Positions 17,837-26,968 of a stretch of 64,000 nucleotides of DNA are shown here, one piece after another (the first letter of the stretch is position 1; each line of letters opens with the position of its first letter). Location: contig JADJOB010000002.1 of assembly GCA_016714025.1 (NCBI GenBank), positions 355,501 to 419,500 on the forward strand. The letters run 5' to 3'. The stretch is from Saprospiraceae bacterium (lineage in GTDB: Bacteria; Bacteroidota; Bacteroidia; Chitinophagales; Saprospiraceae). The position numbers and the translations under genes are program-made. The notes beneath the pieces are model-generated. The model saw nothing but the letters and a program-made list of their open reading frames with translations, was not told the origin of the DNA and did not search any database.

Positions 17837-18616
17837 TTGGAACAAGCTGAAATTATAAATTTACATTACAAGAAAACAGGCCAGGGACCGGCTTTGATCA
17901 TATTGCATGGATTATTTGGAAGTCTGGACAACTGGCAAAGTTTAGCGCGTTTATTAAGTTCAGATTATACAGTTTACTGTCTGGATCTCCGAAATCATGG
18001 AAAATCCGCACATACCGATGCGTTTTCTTTCGAACTTATGGCAATGGATGTCTTTAAGTTTATTGAATTACATCAATTGCACCAGCCCGATTTAATTGGT
18101 CATAGTATGGGCGGTAAGGTTGTTTTAAAAATGTTGAGTATGCAAGCTCAAAAACTTGGGCGAGCGATGATTCTGGATATTTCCCCTAAAAGCTATAGCC
18201 CCGGACATGATGAGATATTTAGAGCACTGTTTAAATTAAAACTTGAGGAACTGCAACGGCGTGATGAAGCCGATTTGATATTGCAAACTGAGATTCATGA
18301 TTTGGTAGTAAGGCAATTCTTATTAAAAAATTTAGACAGAAAGACAGACGGAGGATTTCGATGGAAGTTTAATTTAAAAAGCCTTTTTCAAAATTACCCA
18401 CATATTTTAGAAGAAATTAAATTTAGTCAGATTATAAACAACGAAGTTTGTTTTGTAAAAGGGGAATACTCCAATTACATAGATGTAGCTGAATTGAATG
18501 AACTAAAAAAAACTTTCATACATGGGCAACTTATAGAAATTAAAGCTGCCGGACATTGGATTCATGCAGATCAGCCTTTAAAATTATTGGAAGCCATTAA
18601 AACATTTTTCATTTAA
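17837..18616 (+). CDS. Alpha/beta hydrolase (YbfF-type esterase)
   Basis: 259 residues. The alpha/beta-hydrolase pattern is clear: oxyanion-hole LHGLFGSLDNW near residues 23-33, nucleophile elbow IGHSMGGK, and a late GHWIHADQP block carrying the catalytic His. It resembles the E. coli YbfF esterase group, whose natural substrate is not settled. No signal peptide, so cytosolic. The start is TTG at 17837; no in-frame ATG exists near, and the conserved N-terminus requires this start. It is divergent from uvrB and followed after 12 bases by rsmA. Confidence 0.85.
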   Translation: MEQAEIINLHYKKTGQGPALIILHGLFGSLDNWQSLARLLSSDYTVYCLDLRNHGKSAHTDAFSFELMAMDVFKFIELHQLHQPDLIGHSMGGKVVLKMLSMQAQKLGRAMILDISPKSYSPGHDEIFRALFKLKLEELQRRDEADLILQTEIHDLVVRQFLLKNLDRKTDGGFRWKFNLKSLFQNYPHILEEIKFSQIINNEVCFVKGEYSNYIDVAELNELKKTFIHGQLIEIKAAGHWIHADQPLKLLEAIKTFFI

Positions 18617-18628
18617 AAATCCACTCAT

Positions 18629-19390
18629 TTGTTTGCAAAAAAATCATTTGGCCAACATTTTCTACACAACAAGCATGTGTTAGAGAAAATTGCTGCATTA
18701 GTACAAGCACAAGCAGGAGATTATTTAATAGAAATTGGACCCGGAAAAGGTGCTTTAACCCAATATCTTAAAAATTTAAAACCAAACTTTATTGCCGTTG
18801 AAGCAGATCGGGATATGCAGGATTATTTATTGGAACATTCAATTTTAAGTTCAGAACAACTAATAAAACAAGATATTCTAAAACTTGATATTAATGAAGT
18901 GTTTGAGGCGCATTCGTTTGTATTGTGCGGCAATTTTCCCTACAACATCTCCTCTCAGATCATCATTAAAACCCTGGAAAATGCCGATCGGATCCCCTGT
19001 ATGATTGGAATGTTTCAAAAAGAAATGGCTATGAGAATAATTTCCCCACCCGGTTCGAAAGAGTATGGTGGATTGAGTGTAATTACGCAATTGTTATACC
19101 ATACCAAAAAGTGTTTTGACATTTCTCCAAGCTCCTTTACCCCTCCGCCAAAAGTTATTTCCAGTGTCTTGCAATTAACTCGCAGATCAGATGCCATTTC
19201 AAGCATGACTTACCATGCAGTGCAAAAATTGGTAAGACAATCCTTTCAATTTCGGAGGAAAACCTTAAGGAATAATTTAAAATCCTATGTTCAAAATCAG
19301 GATATGCTACAAGATCCATTTTTTGACAGGCGGCCGGAAGAACTGGCACCCGAAGAGTACATTCAACTTTTGAAGACTCTTGAATTGTAA
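18629..19390 (+). CDS. rsmA: 16S rRNA (adenine1518-N6/adenine1519-N6)-dimethyltransferase
   Basis: 253 residues. RsmA (KsgA) dimethylates two adjacent adenosines in the 3' end of 16S rRNA using SAM, late in 30S assembly. Visible: KSFGQHFL at the N-terminus, SAM motif EIGPGKGALTQYL, and catalytic motif IV NFPYNISS (NLPYNIS in most relatives). The C-terminal helical domain includes FQFRRKTLRNNL. The start is TTG at 18629; the first internal ATG would cut off the SAM site. It forms a two-gene unit with the upstream hydrolase gene and converges with tRNA-Pro. Confidence 0.95.
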   Translation: MFAKKSFGQHFLHNKHVLEKIAALVQAQAGDYLIEIGPGKGALTQYLKNLKPNFIAVEADRDMQDYLLEHSILSSEQLIKQDILKLDINEVFEAHSFVLCGNFPYNISSQIIIKTLENADRIPCMIGMFQKEMAMRIISPPGSKEYGGLSVITQLLYHTKKCFDISPSSFTPPPKVISSVLQLTRRSDAISSMTYHAVQKLVRQSFQFRRKTLRNNLKSYVQNQDMLQDPFFDRRPEELAPEEYIQLLKTLEL

Positions 19391-19423
19391 TTAGTTATTA
19401 TTTAACCCAAAACAGAAGTTCAG

Positions 19424-19497
19424 TCGGGATGACTGGATTCGAACCAGCGGCCTCTTCGTCCCGAACGAAGCGCGCTACCAGGCTGCGCTACATCCCG
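19424..19497 (-). tRNA. tRNA-Pro (anticodon CGG)
   Basis: 74 bases, cloverleaf read on the minus strand. The acceptor stem CGGGATG pairs with CATCCCG, discriminator A. D arm GCGCAGCCTGGTAGCGC, anticodon stem CTTCG/CGAAG around loop TTCGGGA, giving anticodon CGG with G37 as expected for proline tRNAs, and T arm GCTGGTTCGAATCCAGT-type. The 3' CCA is not encoded. It decodes CCG. It converges with rsmA and has its own promoter upstream. Confidence 0.97.
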
Positions 19498-19588
19498 AAT
19501 TTCAACCAGGTATTTGAGTATGAAATAGAAAACCTGTTTAAAACTATTAATGAACCCATAAAACAGTTCAAAACGAAAAATACCTATT

Positions 19589-19618
19589 CAAAGATAAAAA
19601 AGGGAACCGGAAAGCAAA
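19589..19618 (-). promoter_or_regulatory. Promoter for tRNA-Pro (-33 TTTG, -7 TATCTTTG)
   Basis: On the minus strand, TATCTTTG (19589-19596) is an exact TAnnTTTG match and TTTG (19615-19618) lies 18 bases further upstream, close to the standard Bacteroidota -33/-7 spacing. Transcription would start near 19582, about 85 bases before the mature tRNA 5' end. It is the best-formed two-box promoter I see in the window. Confidence 0.65.
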
Positions 19619-19657
19619 AAAAACAGAAAGGTCGCATCAAGGCGATGCGACCTTTCT
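19611..19657 (-). terminator. Rho-independent terminator downstream of the ECF sigma gene
   Basis: A perfect 14-base stem (19625-19638 pairs with 19644-19657) with a 5-base loop, followed on the minus strand by a T-rich tract within 19611-19622. Its orientation fits the end of the sigma factor transcript (gene stop at 19798), leaving about 140 bases of 3' UTR. The T tract overlaps the -33 box of the tRNA-Pro promoter. Confidence 0.8.
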
Positions 19658-19797
19658 AATCCCTGTGGGAATAAAATCCCGACTTTAACGAAGCTTAAAA
19701 ACTCTCACTTATTATTTAAAACGCAGCGATTGGCTGCTTGGTTTCACAATCCTGTTAAGATTTTGCTAAAAATGATCGTTGGTGATGAGGATGGGAG

Positions 19798-20379
19798 CTA
19801 TTGAAGCACCATGGCCTGCTCTTCCATCATTTTCCGTATATTAATTAGGGCGTAACGCATTCTGCCCAAGGCGGTATTTATGCTTACACGGGTTAACTGG
19901 CTGATTTCCTTAAAACTCATGTCGGCATAATGTCTCAAAACCACTACTTCCCGTTGTTCGTCGGGCAGTTGATCTACTAAACTGCGAATTCGGTTGTGGG
20001 TCTCCGAGCGAATCATCTGATCTTCCCGGTTTTCATCCGGCAATTCCAAAACATCAAAAATGTCAAAATCATCGCCCCCGGTCACTTTAGTCCGCCTTTT
20101 ATTGCGTCTGAATTGATCCACACACATATTGTATGCAATCCGGATAGCCCATTGGCCAAATTTCCCTTCATGGTTATAACTCCCTTTCCGAAGGGTGTCA
20201 ATGATTTTAATAAACACATCCTGAAAAAGGTCTTCAGCCAATTCCCGGTCCTTAACGAACAGGTAGATAGACGTATAGATCTTTTGCTGGTGGCGTTTCA
20301 ATAATTCAGAAAAAGCTGACTCGTCGCCCTGAAGATACAGATCAATTAAGGCTTGATCTGAAAGATTAATTACTTGCAT
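19798..20379 (-). CDS. RNA polymerase sigma factor, ECF (sigma-70) family
   Basis: 193 residues. Sigma2 at ~25-95 (AEDLFQDVFIKIIDTLRKGSY, then GQWAIRIAYNMCVDQFRRNKRR) and sigma4 at ~130-185 (LPDEQREVVVLRHYADMSFKEISQLTRVSINTALGRM). There is no sigma1 or sigma3 region. No anti-sigma gene flanks it: the neighbours are tRNA-Pro and divergent uvrA. This suggests the housekeeping-like ECF type common in Bacteroidota that has no adjacent partner (inference). A strong terminator follows. Confidence 0.92.
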   Translation of the reverse strand: MQVINLSDQALIDLYLQGDESAFSELLKRHQQKIYTSIYLFVKDRELAEDLFQDVFIKIIDTLRKGSYNHEGKFGQWAIRIAYNMCVDQFRRNKRRTKVTGGDDFDIFDVLELPDENREDQMIRSETHNRIRSLVDQLPDEQREVVVLRHYADMSFKEISQLTRVSINTALGRMRYALINIRKMMEEQAMVLQ

Positions 20380-20636
20380 ACCCTTATTTTTAAGATGAAT
20401 AAAGTGTAGAAGTTTTAATCTATAGGCTTTTTTTTTGTGAGCTGTTAATTACGTGATAAAGATACAATAACCCCTGTAGCTGCTGCATGCTTCCGTTCGT
20501 TTTAACGAAATTTTAACCGGCTACATTGATTACCTGATACAAACATATCAAAAAAAATGCCAATCCGTGGTAGTTTTTTCAATCTTATTTAAATAATTGC
20601 TCAAAAAACCGTCTTTTTGCAGGTTGATTCGGATCC

Positions 20637-23456
20637 ATGTCAAAACCCCTAAACCCAAAAACAAGCCAATTTATTGAGATTAAAGGCGCCCGATCCAATA
20701 ATCTCCGGAATGTGGATGCCTTGTTACCTAAATCCAAACTCATTGTGGTAACCGGAGTGTCTGGTTCCGGAAAATCTTCTTTAATCATTGATACGCTCTA
20801 TGCAGAAGGGCAGCGTCGGTATGTGGAAAGTCTCTCCGCATATGCCCGTCAATTTTTGACCCGAATGAAAAAGCCTGAACTGGATTATATCAAAGGCTTG
20901 TGTCCCGCAATTGCGATTGAGCAAAAAGTTACCTCAAGCAATGCTCGTTCTACGGTGGGCTCACTCACAGAAATTTATGATTTTTTAAGGCTCTTGTATG
21001 CCCGGTTGGGAAAAACCTATTCTCCGGTTTCTGGCAAAGTAGTTAAAAAACATGAAGTAAAAGATGTGGTTGATTTTATTGTTCAACAAGAAACAGACAC
21101 TAAAATTTATATCTCCTTTAATTTACAACAAAATTATCCAGATAGAAGCCTCCAACAGGAATTAGAAATTTTGCTTCAAAAAGGATTTAACCGCATTTTT
21201 TGGAATCATGAACTTCAGCTGATTGAAGATTTGCTGGTTTCAAAAAAAAATATTAAACATAAAGTCACACATTCGGATTATAAATCCTTCTTTATTGTAG
21301 TGGATCGTTTAAAATTAGCTGCAATGGATGAGGATATGCAAAAGCGAATTGCCGATTCCATTTTAACTTGTTTTTCTGAAAGTCTGGGAGATTGTACACT
21401 TATATTAAATGATGAAAAAATTCTACATTTTTCATCGCGCTTTGAGTTAGATGGAATAAAATTCCCGGAACCAAGTCCACAGTTGTTTAATTACAACAAC
21501 TCTTTTGGTGCATGCCCTGTATGTGAAGGATATGGACGTATCATTGGAATAGATGAAAATAAAGTGGTGCCCAATAAATCTAAAACAGTTTATGAAGGTG
21601 CTATCGCTTGTTGGTCTGGTGAAAAATCCAGTGAATGGCTAACCCCGCTTATTCAAATCGCTGCTAAAATAAAATTTCCATTACACGTTCCCTATCGTGA
21701 TCTGAGCGATGCACAAAAAGAAATTTTGTGGAATGGCATTGAACAATTTCAAGGCATCTATGCCTTTTTTAAAGACCTCGAAGAAAAACTTTACAAAATT
21801 CAAAACCGGATTATGCTTGCCCGCTATCGCGGGAAAACACATTGTACGGCATGCAAAGGGGCGCGATTAAGAAAAGAAGCGCTATATGTAAAGTTTGCAG
21901 AAAAAAATTTCCGGGATTTAATGTTTATTCCAATTGAAGATTTATTAAAATTTTTTAAAACATTAAAATTAGATCCCGGTGATTTTGAAATCGCAAAGCG
22001 CCTGTTGCTGGAAATTACCAATCGATTGGAAGTATTGGATAAAATCGGATTATCCTATTTGACCCTTGACCGACTTTCGAGTACTTTAAGTGGCGGAGAG
22101 TCGCAACGCATTCACCTAACACGTACATTAGGATCCAACTTAACATCTTCACTTTATATATTAGACGAACCCAGTATTGGTTTGCATCCAAAGGATACCG
22201 CAAAATTAGTTGAAGCCTTGCATCATCTTCGTGACCTGGGCAATACGGTCATTGTAATTGAACACGAAGAAGAAATTATAAAAAATGCAGATGAAATTTT
22301 GGATATCGGTCCTGGTGCCGGAATTCATGGTGGAACTGTAGTTTATTCTGGATCGTATAAAGAATTTTTAAATCAAAAAACAAAAAATCTTACAGCTTCA
22401 TACATTACTGGAATCAACAAAATACCGATTCCACTGGTTCGGAAAACCAATTCGGACCAAATTGTACTTGAAGATATCAACTTACACAATCTACAAAACT
22501 TAAAAGTTCATTTTCCGCTGCAATGCATGATTTGTGTATCAGGAGTATCGGGTTCTGGAAAAACCAGTTTGATCAAACATGTTTTTCATCCATTACTTCA
22601 GGCAAAATTGACGGATGAATTTCAAGCAGATCAAAATTTGGGTACACTAAGCGGTGCGTATAAACGAATCAAACAAGTGGAATTGGTCAACCAACAAGCT
22701 ATTGGACGTTCTTCGCGCAGCAATCCGGCTACCTATGTCAAAGCGTATGATGAAATACGGGATATCTTTAAGCAACAGCCCTTATCTAAATTACGCCATT
22801 ATCAACCCAAACATTTTTCTTTTAATGTAGAAGGGGGTCGTTGTGAAACCTGCAAAGGGGATGGTGAAATTATAGTTGAAATGCAATTTCTGGCAGATGT
22901 CAGTTTGATTTGTGAAGATTGTAATGGAAAACGATTTAGCAATGAAATTCTGGAAGTAAAATACAAGGATAAAAATATTTTTAATATTCTTGAAATGAGT
23001 ATTGAAGAAGCATTGCAATTTTTCTCCGATAGAAAAGAACTTGTAAAAAAATTAAAACCCCTGAATGATGTTGGATTGGGTTATTTAAAACTTGGTCAAT
23101 CTTCTTCCACCCTATCAGGCGGTGAAGCGCAACGTTTAAAACTGGCTTATTACTTAGGCTTGGAAAGCAGTTCGGATCATATCTTTTTCATTTTTGACGA
23201 ACCGACAACTGGTTTACATTTTGACGACGTTAAAAAATTATTATTTGCACTGCACAGTTTGGTTGAAAAAGGTCATACCGTATTGGTTATTGAACACAAC
23301 ATGGATGTATTAAAAACTGCCGATTGGATTATCGATTTGGGCCCAGGAGGTGGTCGTCACGGTGGACAATTATTGTATGAAGGAAATCCGGAAGGATTGT
23401 TGAAAGTAAAAAATTCGCATACTGCATACTATTTGAAAGAAAAGTTAAAGGTTTAA
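20637..23456 (+). CDS. uvrA: Excinuclease ABC subunit A
   Basis: 939 residues, full length. UvrA is the damage-sensing ATPase dimer that loads UvrB. First half: Walker A GVSGSGKSS, signature LSGGESQRI, zinc site with CPVCEGYGR and CTACKGARL. Second half: Walker A GVSGSGKTS, zinc module GRCETCKGDGE..CEDCNGKRF, signature LSGGEAQRL, Walker B FDEPTTGL. The start ATG is at the conserved position (IEIKGARSNNLRNVD follows). It is transcribed away from the sigma gene; 257 bases separate the two starts, without a recognisable SOS operator. Confidence 0.98.
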   Translation: MSKPLNPKTSQFIEIKGARSNNLRNVDALLPKSKLIVVTGVSGSGKSSLIIDTLYAEGQRRYVESLSAYARQFLTRMKKPELDYIKGLCPAIAIEQKVTSSNARSTVGSLTEIYDFLRLLYARLGKTYSPVSGKVVKKHEVKDVVDFIVQQETDTKIYISFNLQQNYPDRSLQQELEILLQKGFNRIFWNHELQLIEDLLVSKKNIKHKVTHSDYKSFFIVVDRLKLAAMDEDMQKRIADSILTCFSESLGDCTLILNDEKILHFSSRFELDGIKFPEPSPQLFNYNNSFGACPVCEGYGRIIGIDENKVVPNKSKTVYEGAIACWSGEKSSEWLTPLIQIAAKIKFPLHVPYRDLSDAQKEILWNGIEQFQGIYAFFKDLEEKLYKIQNRIMLARYRGKTHCTACKGARLRKEALYVKFAEKNFRDLMFIPIEDLLKFFKTLKLDPGDFEIAKRLLLEITNRLEVLDKIGLSYLTLDRLSSTLSGGESQRIHLTRTLGSNLTSSLYILDEPSIGLHPKDTAKLVEALHHLRDLGNTVIVIEHEEEIIKNADEILDIGPGAGIHGGTVVYSGSYKEFLNQKTKNLTASYITGINKIPIPLVRKTNSDQIVLEDINLHNLQNLKVHFPLQCMICVSGVSGSGKTSLIKHVFHPLLQAKLTDEFQADQNLGTLSGAYKRIKQVELVNQQAIGRSSRSNPATYVKAYDEIRDIFKQQPLSKLRHYQPKHFSFNVEGGRCETCKGDGEIIVEMQFLADVSLICEDCNGKRFSNEILEVKYKDKNIFNILEMSIEEALQFFSDRKELVKKLKPLNDVGLGYLKLGQSSSTLSGGEAQRLKLAYYLGLESSSDHIFFIFDEPTTGLHFDDVKKLLFALHSLVEKGHTVLVIEHNMDVLKTADWIIDLGPGGGRHGGQLLYEGNPEGLLKVKNSHTAYYLKEKLKV

Positions 23457-23460
23457 TCAA

Positions 23461-23600
23461 TTAAAAATTAAGAGTTAAGAATTAAGAATTAAAAATTATG
23501 GGAGCTTAGCATAAACTTTGCGAATTCGCGGGAACAATTAGAAATTAAGAATTAAAAATTATGGGAGCGTAGTGAACATCTCGTGCACTCGCGGGACTAA
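23461..23600. repeat. Two tandem copies of a ~63-bp unit beginning with AATTAAGAATTAAAAATTATGGG-type sequence
   Basis: Copy 1 starts near 23481 and copy 2 near 23544. Both run ATTAAGAATTAAAAATTATG, GGAGC-TAG, a variable ~20 bases, then TCGCGGGA and a short tail. A shorter AAGAGTTAAGAATTAAG prefix (23461-23480) repeats the same AATTAAGA theme. The block fills the gap between the uvrA stop and the stop of the T9SS protein gene, and copy 2 runs into that TAG stop at 23597-23599. Confidence 0.85.
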
Positions 23601-25786
23601 TTTCTTACAAATTTTGCGAACAGGTTTTTGTGTATGTCTATATAACTAATAAAATAGATGCCTTTAGTTAATACTTCTGAATTCAATTGAATCCGGCAAG
23701 AAGTATTGCTTAGTTGAATGATGTTTTCTACTCCTTGAATATTCCGTCCATGGATATCCAGTATTCGAAATCCCTGCACCGACTGAATGGGCTGATCCAG
23801 TGTAATGATCAATTCATTTTGTACGGGATTAGGATAAATTTGTATGGCTTGAATACCTGGTTCTTGTAAATCAATATTTTTTGTTGGGAGTGGACTGAAT
23901 TTTAATATTCGGGAAGAGAATTTAAATTCACCAACCCACAATGCATTGTCTAAACTCAATAAGGTGGAAGGCATAAATAATCGGTCGTTGCCAATGGCCG
24001 CTTGAGTATTTTGAAAATTGGATTGTCCAAGCACAATCACTTTTGAAAAATCACCCGCATCTTCTATGTTTTTCCATAATAATACCTGATGAAGTCCTCT
24101 GTTTGCAACAGCAAGGCTTCCCTGAAATGAAATTGCAGACGCAACTAAATTCAAACGATTGGTTCCAACGGCACTTACAATTTTCCAGGGTATTTTATTT
24201 CCCTGTTTGAGATCGCTTATTTTAAAAATTAATATCTGCGAAGGCGGACTTTCAGAACAAACAATCAGGTAGGTCCCATCGCTGTGCATTTGGTTGAATT
24301 GAAATCCTGGAAATTCTAAAGACAAAAATGGATTTTCGTTTGAGGTTTTGGGTAAGCCATTCCAGATCCAGATTTTTCCTGCCCGGTCTGCTAACGAGAA
24401 GAAATCCGCATCCAATGCAACCCCTCTTAAATCATTGAAAATTGCAGTACCTAAATTTTTTTGAAAAATCTGTTCTGGTTTTAAATGAAGTTTTTCGAGA
24501 TCGTTCCAAATGCAAATTTTTTGAACACCTACTGTGATAAATTGATTTTTAAACAGTGCCTGATCCCAACAAAACCCATCATAGGCAAGCATGGAATATT
24601 TATGATCTGGTAAGATTCCGGATTGGGTAGGAATTTGATTATAAATATAAATAGCACGGTCAAAATCAGAAGTGACGATCAATTTGGATCCATCGCTGGT
24701 AATATTTGGATTCTGAATATAACCAAAACTATCCAGTGTATTTATATTAAAATCATATGAGCCCAGTGCCCAATCCGGTGGTTCTTTATCGTTGTTGGGA
24801 ATCTGATTGTAAACGAGTATGTTATTGCCGTTGTAGTTATTTATATAAATGCGGCCATTGGCTTCAACCAGGTCTGGTCCGTCGCCATTTTTATAATACG
24901 GGAATTGAAAATTCAAATCAGCTAATTTGTTATTGGTTCCCGGGATTGTATTATACAAGTAGTAACTCAAAATTCCTCCAAGTATAAATTGCCCGGTATT
25001 GAGCTTAAGTCCTTTTATCCATTCATCCTGGTAGTAGTCATAGTTTTGATTGGCTTGTGTTGGATAATTATACCAAAAAAAAGTTCCCGGTTTTCCATTC
25101 ACTTTTGCATTATGATCTCCTACAAAGAAATAGGACTTCCCTTCCGTGCTGATATTTCTTGGGGTTCCAAATTCATTTAACGCAATGGTATAATCCGGTG
25201 TTTGAGCGCTGTGTGTTGGTAAATGATTCCAAAAGAGTATAGCCGCACCTGTGGTAGCTACCACAGCCAGTCGAGTCCCGTCAGTCCAAACGCCCCAGGG
25301 CCATTCATAGTGTTTAGAGCTACCATTAGGAGTTAATGAAGGCAAGTTTATTTCAAGATCTGCTGGTTCCCCATTTTGTTTAGGAAAGGACTTCCAGATT
25401 AATATCCGATCATTTTCTGTGTCTGCTACAGCAATTACCTGATTTTGGGTACTGACATTTCCAGGCCAATTCATTTGATGCAACCCGCTTCCGGGATTAT
25501 TAGAACTAAAGTCAGCTTGACCCAATACCAAATCGGGTTCCTGATTCCAATGGTCCGGAGCATTCTTCCATATTAAAACCCGGTTATTAAACCGGTCGCA
25601 TACCAGCAAGTTCGTTCCATCGCTGCTCAAACCGCTTGGGTGGTTAAATACCAATGGACCGATGCAATCATTAAATCCGGCGCCACTAATCATTAAATCG
25701 GCAGATTGACCGGTTGTAAACCAGTTTTGCTGACTAAAACCAGCAATTGTGCACAGACAAAACAAAATTGTAAAACGCATTTTCAT
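23597..25786 (-). CDS. Secreted NHL-like beta-propeller protein with T9SS type A sorting domain
   Basis: 729 residues. A signal peptide (1-18, CLCTIAGFSQ) is followed by many blades resembling NHL repeats (VCDRFNNRVLIWKN, AVADTENDRILIWKS and later NQIP/ILVYNQ variants) over ~25-620. The C-terminal ~80 residues are a T9SS type A sorting domain: YPNPVQNELIITLD, GFRILDIHGRNIQG and LTKGIYFISY. The protein should be exported by Sec, then carried across the outer membrane by the type IX system and anchored or released. Its ligand is unknown. It is transcribed alone, converging with uvrA. Confidence 0.9.
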   Translation of the reverse strand: MKMRFTILFCLCTIAGFSQQNWFTTGQSADLMISGAGFNDCIGPLVFNHPSGLSSDGTNLLVCDRFNNRVLIWKNAPDHWNQEPDLVLGQADFSSNNPGSGLHQMNWPGNVSTQNQVIAVADTENDRILIWKSFPKQNGEPADLEINLPSLTPNGSSKHYEWPWGVWTDGTRLAVVATTGAAILFWNHLPTHSAQTPDYTIALNEFGTPRNISTEGKSYFFVGDHNAKVNGKPGTFFWYNYPTQANQNYDYYQDEWIKGLKLNTGQFILGGILSYYLYNTIPGTNNKLADLNFQFPYYKNGDGPDLVEANGRIYINNYNGNNILVYNQIPNNDKEPPDWALGSYDFNINTLDSFGYIQNPNITSDGSKLIVTSDFDRAIYIYNQIPTQSGILPDHKYSMLAYDGFCWDQALFKNQFITVGVQKICIWNDLEKLHLKPEQIFQKNLGTAIFNDLRGVALDADFFSLADRAGKIWIWNGLPKTSNENPFLSLEFPGFQFNQMHSDGTYLIVCSESPPSQILIFKISDLKQGNKIPWKIVSAVGTNRLNLVASAISFQGSLAVANRGLHQVLLWKNIEDAGDFSKVIVLGQSNFQNTQAAIGNDRLFMPSTLLSLDNALWVGEFKFSSRILKFSPLPTKNIDLQEPGIQAIQIYPNPVQNELIITLDQPIQSVQGFRILDIHGRNIQGVENIIQLSNTSCRIQLNSEVLTKGIYFISYIDIHKNLFAKFVRN

Positions 25787-26131
25787 AGATTTTAACTAGA
25801 AATCAGTGAATCCATCCGATAATGTCATGTACGAATCAGAATGCAATCGGGTTGGTTAAAGCTTTCAAATCTCCAGATTAGTCTGGGTTTCTTCAAAAAC
25901 AAGTTGAGATTAGCTGTTGATATAATCAATGGAATAATGGACCGGATAGGTTTTTTCACATTTTTTAAAAATAAATTTTAAGTGTTTATTTTATATATAT
26001 CTAATATTTAATTATTTATATATTATAATAATAAAAATGTAAAATATTTTTTCAAAATCACTTGGAAAATTAGATCCTTCTATTATACCTTTGTGGTGTA
26101 CTATTAAACTAATACACTAAAACAATAGGAT
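25787..26131. other. AT-rich intergenic region between divergent T9SS gene and ABC operon
   Basis: 345 bases with no gene. The stretch 25960-26060 is almost purely A and T, with ATATAT and TTATTTATATATTATAATAATA-like runs, likely easily melted or bent. The ABC operon promoter box lies at its end. No hairpin or operator dyad for the GntR regulator stands out by eye. Confidence 0.55.
26086..26093 (+). promoter_or_regulatory. Candidate -7 box (TACCTTTG) of the GntR/ABC operon
   Basis: TACCTTTG is an exact TAnnTTTG match 38 bases before the ABC ATPase start. A partial -33 element CTTG lies at 26061-26064, 21 bases upstream. The GntR regulator encoded third in the operon would be expected to bind near here (inference). 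Confidence 0.55.
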
Positions 26132-26950
26132 ATGATACAAGTAAATGACCTGAGTTTCGGTTACCGCAAAAAACAAGCGCCTTTGTTTGATCATCTGAAT
26201 TTGGATATTCAGGCAGGTACGATTTGTGGCATTCTGGGAAAGAATGGTGCCGGTAAAACTACTTTACTACGATTAATTTCGGGTTTGTTGTTTCCGGCCT
26301 ACGGGACCAGCAACATCAATGGTTTTGAAAGCCGGGAGCGTCCGGTCGATATGTTGGCTGACTTATTTTATGTACAGGAAGAATACGTGTTTCCTGAATT
26401 GACTATGTATAAATACGTCGATCTCAATGCTCCTTTTTATCCAAGATGGGATCAGCAAAAATTTATTGAGATTGCTGCGGACTTTGAGTTAGGAGGAAAT
26501 CGCAAAATCAAAGAACTGTCATTTGGTCAAAAGAAAAAATTCCTCATTGCGTTTGCATTAGCTACAGGATGTAAATTATTGATCTTAGATGAGCCCACCA
26601 ATGGCATGGATATTCCTTCAAAAACGATTTTTAGAAAAGTAGTTTCTGCTTCCTTAGGTGATGACCAATGCTTTTTAATCTCCACACATCAGGTTAAGGA
26701 TGTTTCAAATTTATTGGATCGGATCGTAGTGATCGAAGGAGGTAAGGTCATATTTAATCAAGATGTATTTTCTATCAGTTCGAAATACCGTTTCGATTTT
26801 CAAGCTGGTAACTCCTTGCCTTCTCAGTATCTGTATGCAGAAACAGTACCTGGCGGTCATATGATATTGAACCCGCAGGAAAATCAACAACAGGCAACAG
26901 ATATCGATCTTGAAATTCTGTTTAATGCCATTATTTCTAAAGCAATTTAA
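26132..26950 (+). CDS. ABC transporter ATP-binding protein
   Basis: 272 residues. Walker A LGKNGAGKTT, signature variant LSFGQKKKF, Walker B LLILDEPTNGMD and the H-loop STHQ are present, with a C-terminal tail of ~60 residues that is not conserved. It energises the permease encoded 18 bases downstream. It resembles the ATPases of YtrA-controlled export systems, such as Bacillus ytr-type operons. The substrate is unknown. Confidence 0.93.
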   Translation: MIQVNDLSFGYRKKQAPLFDHLNLDIQAGTICGILGKNGAGKTTLLRLISGLLFPAYGTSNINGFESRERPVDMLADLFYVQEEYVFPELTMYKYVDLNAPFYPRWDQQKFIEIAADFELGGNRKIKELSFGQKKKFLIAFALATGCKLLILDEPTNGMDIPSKTIFRKVVSASLGDDQCFLISTHQVKDVSNLLDRIVVIEGGKVIFNQDVFSISSKYRFDFQAGNSLPSQYLYAETVPGGHMILNPQENQQQATDIDLEILFNAIISKAI

Positions 26951-26968
26951 TCCGTTAAAATACCTAAT

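Noticed and set aside
19660..19797. Small RNA between the sigma factor stop and its terminator
   Set aside because: The ~140 bases show no promoter box or strong fold; most simply the 3' UTR.
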